A program made the translations under genes and the position numbers. Positions 7,318 to 12,920 of a stretch of 12,920 bases of DNA are shown here, piece after piece. Source of the stretch: Ferruginibacter sp. Its GTDB lineage: Bacteria > Bacteroidota > Bacteroidia > Chitinophagales > Chitinophagaceae. The notes below the pieces were generated by a model. The model saw nothing but the letters and a program-made list of their open reading frames with translations. It had not been told where the DNA came from and did not search any database. The stretch lies in contig JANYFI010000636.1 in the NCBI GenBank assembly GCA_025362765.1, forward strand, positions 1 through 12,920, in the 5' to 3' direction. How positions within the stretch are numbered: position 1 is the stretch's first letter; each line of letters opens with the position of its first letter.

Positions 7318-7478
7318 AGCCACAATCACCCAATGAATTAAATTAAAAGAACTGCTGCCGCAAACTTACTGCGCAGGTAAAATCTTTAGTAGCAAGCGGT
7401 TGGTAAAACGCCCATTCTACAAAATTAAAGTTGAAAGCAAAAAAATAATTTTCCTAATTTTAAATAAAATTTTGTTTT
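7318..7478. other. Upstream region of the module 2 sigma gene
   Basis: This 161-bp AT-rich leader should carry the promoter for the sigma-fecR-susC module. I could not identify a clear -33/-7 pair. TAAATAAAATTTTG (7461-7474) just before the start is the closest to a Bacteroidota -7 element but is imperfect and very near the start codon. Confidence 0.3.
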
Positions 7479-8066
7479 TTGCCTGACTGCTCACAATATG
7501 ATGATAAAAGCTTGCTTCTGGAAATTGCTGCCGGAGACGAACGTGCGTTTAGAAAATTATTTGAACTATACAAGGAAAGATTTTACTCAGTTGCACTGAA
7601 GATGACCCGATCCAATGAAGTGGCTGAGGATATTGTGCAAGATGTGTTCATGTATATTTGGAGCAAGCGTGAAAATATTATAGCTATTGAGAATCCATCT
7701 TCGTATTTTTTTACTTGTGTGTACCGAAAAGTATATCAGTATTATCGCAAAATAGCACTGGAAAAAAAATTATTAGAGAACATATCATCCCAAAACGAAT
7801 TTATAAATACTACAGATAAAAGGGTATTGGATCGTGAAAATAAACATTTAATATCCCAGGCAGTAGCGAAACTTCCACCGAAACAACAACTGGTCTTCAA
7901 ACTTAGCAAATGGGAAGAGCTTAGCAGGGAAGAAATTGCACGCCAATTACAAATATCTCCCCATACAGTCAAGAATCATTTGACTGATGCCATTAAATTT
8001 ATCCGCACTTTCTTACGCGACTCCACCCTAACCTTGCTGGTGATATATTCGTTTTTCAAAAAATAA
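7479..8066 (+). CDS. ECF sigma-70 factor, FecI-like (module 2)
   Basis: Alternative sigma factor of 195 aa expected to drive the downstream receptor operon. Region 2 lies at about 21-92, with AEDIVQDVFMYIWSKREN (49-66) as the core-binding helix. Region 4 lies at about 122-180, with KLPPKQQLVFKLSKWEELSREEIA and helix-turn-helix LQISPHTVKNHLTDAI. The C-terminus is hydrophobic (LTLLVIYSFFKK), like the tail of the module 1 sigma. No ATG occurs in frame between the TAA at 7461 and residue 42, so TTG at 7479 is the likely start (PDCSQYDDKSLLLEIAAGDE follows). The FecR-like gene starts 79 bp downstream, implying co-transcription. Confidence 0.93.
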   Translation: MPDCSQYDDKSLLLEIAAGDERAFRKLFELYKERFYSVALKMTRSNEVAEDIVQDVFMYIWSKRENIIAIENPSSYFFTCVYRKVYQYYRKIALEKKLLENISSQNEFINTTDKRVLDRENKHLISQAVAKLPPKQQLVFKLSKWEELSREEIARQLQISPHTVKNHLTDAIKFIRTFLRDSTLTLLVIYSFFKK

Positions 8067-8110
8067 TTTTTTACCGGGTAGGACAATAGCTTCTGAGCAG
8101 CATCTGTCTG

Positions 8111-8130
8111 TAATATTTTATAAAATATTA
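8111..8130. promoter_or_regulatory. Perfect 20-bp AT palindrome before the module 2 fecR-like gene
   Basis: TAATATTTTATAAAATATTA is its own reverse complement and ends 15 nt before the fecR ATG. The TAAAATATT part and the following ATTGC before ATGTTA are shared with the leader of the other fecR-like gene. It could be an operator, or a hairpin affecting translation of the anti-sigma relative to the sigma factor. Confidence 0.4.
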
Positions 8131-8145
8131 AAATTGTAAAATTGC

Positions 8146-9339
8146 ATGTTATCATCTAAAGAGAGGATATATTATTTGTTGGAGGCTTATATTTCCAGGC
8201 AGGCAACAGCCACCGAGGAAAGCGAATTCATGGACTGGATTCTTGAAGCTGGGGAAGAGTCTGCTTTAAAAGATTATGTACTTGATATCTGGAACCAATA
8301 TAAAACTGAAGAGGATCTATCGTATGTAAATTGGGACCAAATATATTTGCGTGCAATGCAGCAGCCGGTTGTTTCTATTGACCCAGGAATAAAGAAAATA
8401 AAATGGGTTAGATTCGCCGCTGCCGTAACAGGTTTGGTTGTTCTTGCTGCAGGTGCTTATCTCTACTTTACTCCCCGTTCTCAGCAGGCAATCGCAACAA
8501 TTGACATTAAACAGAAAGATATTGCGCCACCTTCAGATAATAAGGCAATACTAACCCTGGCTAATGGAACAAAAATACAATTAGACAGCAGTGGAAATGG
8601 AACGCTGGCCGTGCAAGGCAGTATACAGATTATCAAACAAGCCACCGGAGAAATCAGTTATTCCGGAACTTCTGCAGGAGAAGTTAGTTACAATACGCTT
8701 AACGTACCAGCAGGAAGCAAACCCATAAGCCTCACGCTATCTGATGGCAGCAAAGTTTGGATAAATGTAGGATCAAGCCTCACTTATCCAACTGCATTTA
8801 CAGGCAAGGAAAGAAAAGTAAAAATTACTGGAGAGGCTTATTTTGAAGTAGCGCACAAAGCCAGCATACCTTTCATTGTACAACATGATGAGTTAACTGT
8901 AAGCGTTTTAGGAACACATTTTAACGTGAATACGTACAAAGACGAAAGTACTGAACGAATAACATTGCTGGAAGGTTCGGTAAAAGTTAACCAGAATGCC
9001 TTGTCGGAATTATTAAAACCTGGCCAACAGGCCCGCATTAGTAACAATGGCAATAGGGCTATTAAAATATCCAATGATGTGAATATGGATGAGGTGATGG
9101 CCTGGAAGAACGGTAAATTTATGTTTGGTGACAATACAGACCTCGGTACTATCATGCGCCAGATTACCCGATGGTACAATGTGGAGGTAGTATATGAAGA
9201 ACAGATTAACCAGCATTTTTGGGGATCTATCTCAAAAGATGTGAACGTATCACAAGTACTAAAAATACTGGAAGCCACAGGTGGTGTAAAATTTAAAATA
9301 GAAGGGAATAAAATAATGGTGATGCCCACCTCCCACTAA
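8146..9339 (+). CDS. FecR-like anti-sigma factor with DUF4974 C-terminus (module 2)
   Basis: Membrane anti-sigma factor of 397 aa, expected to sequester the sigma factor encoded just upstream and to be contacted in the periplasm by the receptor's STN domain. The cytoplasmic N-terminus covers about 1-85. The membrane helix lies at about 89-108 (RFAAAVTGLVVLAAGAYLYF). The FecR domain covers 182-280, with LSDGSKVWINVGSSLTYPTAF, GEAYFEVAH and VLGTHFNVNTY. DUF4974 covers 323-393, with KFMFGDNTDLGTIMRQITRWY. The usual GGQYQL near the FecR domain start is replaced by SKPISL. The ATG at 8146 is clear. The susC-like gene follows after 128 bp that contain a structured leader. Confidence 0.95.
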   Translation: MLSSKERIYYLLEAYISRQATATEESEFMDWILEAGEESALKDYVLDIWNQYKTEEDLSYVNWDQIYLRAMQQPVVSIDPGIKKIKWVRFAAAVTGLVVLAAGAYLYFTPRSQQAIATIDIKQKDIAPPSDNKAILTLANGTKIQLDSSGNGTLAVQGSIQIIKQATGEISYSGTSAGEVSYNTLNVPAGSKPISLTLSDGSKVWINVGSSLTYPTAFTGKERKVKITGEAYFEVAHKASIPFIVQHDELTVSVLGTHFNVNTYKDESTERITLLEGSVKVNQNALSELLKPGQQARISNNGNRAIKISNDVNMDEVMAWKNGKFMFGDNTDLGTIMRQITRWYNVEVVYEEQINQHFWGSISKDVNVSQVLKILEATGGVKFKIEGNKIMVMPTSH

Positions 9340-9355
9340 ATATTTTTTAAATAAA

Positions 9356-9407
9356 CTGAACTAAATAGCCGGGAAGTGTTTGCTCCACAACCCGGCGAAA
9401 AGTTCAG
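9356..9407 (+). promoter_or_regulatory. Two-tier stem-loop in the leader of the module 2 susC-like gene
   Basis: The outer stem is CTGAACT (9356-9362) with AGTTCAG (9401-9407). An internal loop of 5 nt (AAATA) and 4 nt (GAAA) follows. The inner stem is GCCGGG (9368-9373) with CCCGGC (9391-9396), then an AA/AA internal loop and GTG/CAC closing a 7-nt loop (TTTGCTC, 9379-9385). It ends 60 nt before the susC ATG and begins 16 nt after the fecR stop. The layout matches the structure at 1124-1177 although the stem sequences differ. No T-run follows, so it is not an obvious terminator. Confidence 0.65.
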
Positions 9408-9467
9408 GTTAACTATATAATAAATCGCTTAAGACTACTATTTCATCAAACTAAACCAAACAAAGCT

Positions 9468-12400
9468 ATGGATTTTAAAGTTCATTATTACTGTTGGCCT
9501 TCCTTGCCGAAAGTATCAAAACAAACGCTGAACATTATGAAGCTTATTGCCCTCATATTATTTGCAGCAGGCCTCCAAGTAAGTGCCCGTGGCTATTCGC
9601 AGATCACGCTTTCTGAAACCAACACACCGCTGGAAAAAGTATTTCAAAAAATAAAGCAACAGAGTGGTTACGATTTCGTATCTACGTATGAAACGTTGAA
9701 AGATGCGGGAAATGTAACAGTTAATGTGCAGAATGTATCTCTGCAAAAAGCGCTTAACGAATGTTTACAGGGCAAGTCGCTTACTTATGTTATTATAGGT
9801 AAAACGGTAGTAGTAAAGCCCAACGAAAAAAAATCCTATAATTCAAGTGCCCTTCTTTTACCCGAAAAGCTACTACCGCCACCTGTTGAAATTCATGGAA
9901 CAGTGTTGAATGAACAGGGGCAACCGTTACAGAATGTATCGGTGTTAGTAGCTGGCACCAAGATAGGGACCACTACTAATAAAGAAGGAAATTTTACACT
10001 CACCGTTCCTGATAATAAAAATGTGACCCTGGAAATTTCAAGCGTTTCATATATAACAAAAAAAGTAAGCCTTGGAAAACAGAGTGAGGTAAGTGTTGTT
10101 TTACAAACAGACGTAGCAGGAATGAGCGATGTGGTGGTAGTAGGATATGGCACACAGAAAAGGTCATCAGTTACTGCTGCCATTTCTACTCTAAACGGAA
10201 AAGATGTGGCTTCCACTCCTATTGCGGATTTAAGTAATAGTTTAGGTGGACGGGTTCCCGGAGTAATCGTAAGGCAAAACAATGGTGAGCCTGGTAACGA
10301 CGGGTCAGATATTTATATCAGGGGAATTTCTTCAACAGGAGGCAATCAGCCCCTATTGATAGTGGATGGTATCCCGCGGAATTTTAAACAGCTTGACCCA
10401 AACTCCATCAAATCGTATTCGGTATTAAAAGATGCCGCCGCAGTAGCTCCCTATGGAGTTGCAGGTGCCAACGGTGTAATTCTTGTTACCACCAAAACTG
10501 GTAAAAACGGCGATCCATCAGTCACTTATGATGGATATGTGGGTTTTCAAAATCCAACCATATTTCCCAATTATGTTAGTGGATATCAATTTGGTGTATT
10601 GCAAAATGCTGCTGCAAAAGCGGCAGGAGTTTCCCTTCCTTATTCAGATATTGCACTTCAGAAATTAAAAGATCATTCCGATCCTGATGCCTATCCTGAT
10701 CCCAATGTTTATAGGGACTTGGTTAGAAAAAATACTGTTTTGACAAATCACCACATAGAAGTTTCAGGAGGTACAGAAAAAGTAAAGTACTATGGCAGCT
10801 TTGGATATCAACAGCAGAACGGTATGTGGCCCACTACCAGCGACAAAAAATACAATCTTGATTTTAATTTGAGTGTGCAAGCTACCCAATCAACAAAAAT
10901 TACTTTTGGAATAAATGGGAGATTGCAAAATTCCAATTATCCTTCTGTTCCCTCAGGTTTTGTTGACAACAGTCTTTTTGAGTTGATTGGTTATACTCAT
11001 ACTCAAAGTGGGCCGTTATATTTTAGTAACGGAATGCCCGGTACTTATATCACTTCAACCCTTTTAAAAAGCGGGTATAATAAAGTGAATACTACGTCCT
11101 TGTATTCACAAATTTCTATTGATCAGGACCTGTCGTTCATCCCCGGACTTAAGGCAAAGGTGACTGTTGCTTATGATCCAAACTTCCTTTCAAACAAAAT
11201 TTGGCATATCCCTGTTCACCTGGCCACTATCAACACATCCGTCCAGCCATATGTAATCACAGACGGAATATTTGGACAAACCCAATCGTCTCTAAACGAA
11301 AGCTTTACCCAGTCTTATCAGCTTACCACTCAAGCTTCACTAAACTATGCCAGATCATTTGGCAAGAGTAATATAAGTGCGTTGGCTTTGTTTGAAACAA
11401 AGGACAATGGTTCTAACAACCTGTCTGCTTCCAGAATGAATTATAACTTGGATATTGATGAAATTAGTTTAGGTAGTTCAAGTAATGCTGATATGACTAC
11501 CGCAGGAACATCCAGCAGGGCGAAGCAGATTGGACTGGTATATCGTACTACCTATGCCTATGAAAATAAATATTTGTTTGAAGCCAGCGGCAGATATGAT
11601 GGAAGCTATTATTTTGCGCCTAATGTAAGATTTGGATTTTTCCCTGCGTTTTCAGTTGGATGGCGTTTGTCTGAGGAGAATTTCATGAAAAATATACACT
11701 GGATTAATAATTTAAAGATCAGGGGATCTTACGGAGAGGTTGGTGCGCTTGCCGGAGCTCCATTTCAGTATTTAAGCACTTTTAGTGCCTTCGGCCCTGC
11801 CTATGTGCTTGGCGGACAAGCAGTTCAAGGTGTTGCTGAACGAAATGAAAGTAACCCCAATATTACCTGGGAACGTGCCAAAAAAAGTGATGTAGGTTTT
11901 GAGACAACCTTGTGGAATGGGTTATTGAATTTAGAAGTAGATTATTTTTATGAAAAGAGATCAAATATGCTCGTAAAACCTGATGTGCTGATTCCTGCGG
12001 AATACGGAATAGGGCTCAGCCAAGTAAATGCGGGAATTATGCAGAACCAGGGAATTGACCTCTCTATTGGTTCAAATTATCGTATCTCCAAAGACTTGCA
12101 AGTATCGCTAAGTGGTAATATTACTTACGCAAAGAATACGCTAGTAAAAGTATTTGAAACATCTACCACCTTTAATAATCCAAACAGAAGATTAACAGGT
12201 AAGTCACTTGGAACGCAATTTGGTTTCCATGCATTGGGCTTCTTCCAGGTGGGGGATTTTAATGGCGGGGTATTAAAAGCAGGAATAGCTTCACAACCAT
12301 GGGGTTCGGTACAGCCCGGTGATATCAGGTATGAAGATGTAAATAAAGATGGGAAAATTAATGAAGATGACTTTACGAAAATTGGAGACCCTAATGTACC

Positions 12401-12869
12401 ACAGCTTATCTACGGCATATCTCCCAGCGTGCACTATAAAGGGTTTGCGCTGGATATACTTCTTCAGGGAGCCGCAAAAGCGAATATTTATTTAGATAGA
12501 CAAAATGCCTGGGCATTTTATAATGGAATGTCAGCGCTGGTGGAGAATATGAATTATTGGACGCCTGAAAATCCCAATGCCTCTAATCCACGGATCACGT
12601 CCAGCCCAACTACAAACAATACACAAACCTCCTCCTTTTGGATGAAAAGCGGAAGTTATTTGAGATTGAAAAGTGCAACAGTATCCTACACGATTCCTAT
12701 ATCTGTTTTAAAAAAGATAGGTAGTCAAAATGCCAGGGTATTTGTTTCAGGGCAAAATATAATTACATTGACAAATTTGAAAAATTTTGATCCGGAAAGT
12801 ACAGGGCCGTACTCAAATCTTTATCCGCAGCAGAAAGTTATTTCAGTAGGATTAAATGTCACCTTTTAA
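9468..12869 (+). CDS. SusC/RagA-family TonB-dependent receptor with STN domain (complete)
   Basis: Outer-membrane transporter of 1133 aa, typical for SusC proteins that carry a signalling domain. A long polar N-terminal lead precedes the signal peptide core (LIALILFAAGLQVSA, 26-40). The STN domain covers about 46-117, the carboxypeptidase-regulatory-like domain 141-215, the signature DVVVVGYGTQ 221-230, and the plug about 233-344, with IYIRGISS, LLIVDGIPR and SVLKDAAAVAPYGVAGANGV. The beta barrel fills the rest and ends on a C-terminal Phe (VISVGLNVTF). A DVNKDGKINEDDF loop near 960 is common in this family. Met24 is an alternative start. A SusD-like gene begins 19 bp downstream. STN plus the upstream sigma/FecR pair indicates ligand-induced self-regulation. 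Substrate unknown; glycan uptake is likely from the family. Confidence 0.96.
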   Translation: MDFKVHYYCWPSLPKVSKQTLNIMKLIALILFAAGLQVSARGYSQITLSETNTPLEKVFQKIKQQSGYDFVSTYETLKDAGNVTVNVQNVSLQKALNECLQGKSLTYVIIGKTVVVKPNEKKSYNSSALLLPEKLLPPPVEIHGTVLNEQGQPLQNVSVLVAGTKIGTTTNKEGNFTLTVPDNKNVTLEISSVSYITKKVSLGKQSEVSVVLQTDVAGMSDVVVVGYGTQKRSSVTAAISTLNGKDVASTPIADLSNSLGGRVPGVIVRQNNGEPGNDGSDIYIRGISSTGGNQPLLIVDGIPRNFKQLDPNSIKSYSVLKDAAAVAPYGVAGANGVILVTTKTGKNGDPSVTYDGYVGFQNPTIFPNYVSGYQFGVLQNAAAKAAGVSLPYSDIALQKLKDHSDPDAYPDPNVYRDLVRKNTVLTNHHIEVSGGTEKVKYYGSFGYQQQNGMWPTTSDKKYNLDFNLSVQATQSTKITFGINGRLQNSNYPSVPSGFVDNSLFELIGYTHTQSGPLYFSNGMPGTYITSTLLKSGYNKVNTTSLYSQISIDQDLSFIPGLKAKVTVAYDPNFLSNKIWHIPVHLATINTSVQPYVITDGIFGQTQSSLNESFTQSYQLTTQASLNYARSFGKSNISALALFETKDNGSNNLSASRMNYNLDIDEISLGSSSNADMTTAGTSSRAKQIGLVYRTTYAYENKYLFEASGRYDGSYYFAPNVRFGFFPAFSVGWRLSEENFMKNIHWINNLKIRGSYGEVGALAGAPFQYLSTFSAFGPAYVLGGQAVQGVAERNESNPNITWERAKKSDVGFETTLWNGLLNLEVDYFYEKRSNMLVKPDVLIPAEYGIGLSQVNAGIMQNQGIDLSIGSNYRISKDLQVSLSGNITYAKNTLVKVFETSTTFNNPNRRLTGKSLGTQFGFHALGFFQVGDFNGGVLKAGIASQPWGSVQPGDIRYEDVNKDGKINEDDFTKIGDPNVPQLIYGISPSVHYKGFALDILLQGAAKANIYLDRQNAWAFYNGMSALVENMNYWTPENPNASNPRITSSPTTNNTQTSSFWMKSGSYLRLKSATVSYTIPISVLKKIGSQNARVFVSGQNIITLTNLKNFDPESTGPYSNLYPQQKVISVGLNVTF

Positions 12870-12888
12870 AACTTTAAAACAAAGAATT

Positions 12889-12920
12889 ATGAATAATATA
12901 TTTAGAAGTTTCAATGTCAC
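12889..12920 (+). CDS. Probable SusD/RagB-like lipoprotein, first codons only (cut by right edge)
   Basis: An ATG 19 bp after the susC stop opens a frame (MNNIFRSFNV) to the window end. The call rests on position: SusD-type surface glycan-binding lipoproteins follow susC genes almost invariably in Bacteroidota, with short spacing. Ten residues are too few to show a lipobox or any domain. Confidence 0.65.
   Translation, partial: MNNIFRSFNV

Noticed and set aside
8838..9329. Minus-strand open frame of 163 codons inside the module 2 fecR-like gene
   Set aside because: Antisense shadow of a strongly conserved FecR/DUF4974 region; its translation has no recognisable domain.

Overview
The window looks like chromosomal DNA of a Bacteroidota bacterium, probably Chitinophagaceae or a near relative. 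The reasons are AT-rich DNA, no Shine-Dalgarno sequences, and two FecI-type sigma / FecR anti-sigma / SusC-RagA receptor sets with STN signalling domains. This class assignment is from recognised protein families; the family-level placement is inference.

Layout. Positions 1-3275 (minus strand) hold module 1: an ECF sigma factor, a FecR-like anti-sigma factor, and the first 355 codons of a SusC-like TonB-dependent receptor that runs off the left edge. Positions 3781-4665 (plus) hold an AraC-family regulator divergent from module 1. Positions 4813-5400 hold an IS200/IS605-type tnpA (minus) flanked by small palindromes. Positions 5400-7320 are a decayed stretch: a DUF72 (YecE-like) pseudogene, a DinB-family pseudogene and unassigned coding traces. 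Positions 7479-12920 (plus) hold module 2: ECF sigma, FecR-like anti-sigma, a complete SusC-like receptor, and the first codons of a probable SusD-like lipoprotein.

How the genes work together. In each module the outer-membrane receptor should bind a substrate, probably a glycan. Its periplasmic STN domain should contact the FecR C-terminal region, and FecR should release the sigma factor to raise susCD transcription. No glycoside hydrolase is visible, so the substrate cannot be named. The two modules lie back to back, about 4.2 kb apart.

The most striking unexplained structure is a two-tier stem-loop between fecR and susC in both modules. Outer stem, 5/4-nt internal loop, inner stem, GUG/CAC closing helix and 7-nt apical loop are preserved although the stem sequences differ. 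The distance to the susC start is also nearly the same (56 and 60 nt). Other shared features are AT palindromes 14-15 nt upstream of both fecR starts and apparent TTG starts for both sigma genes.
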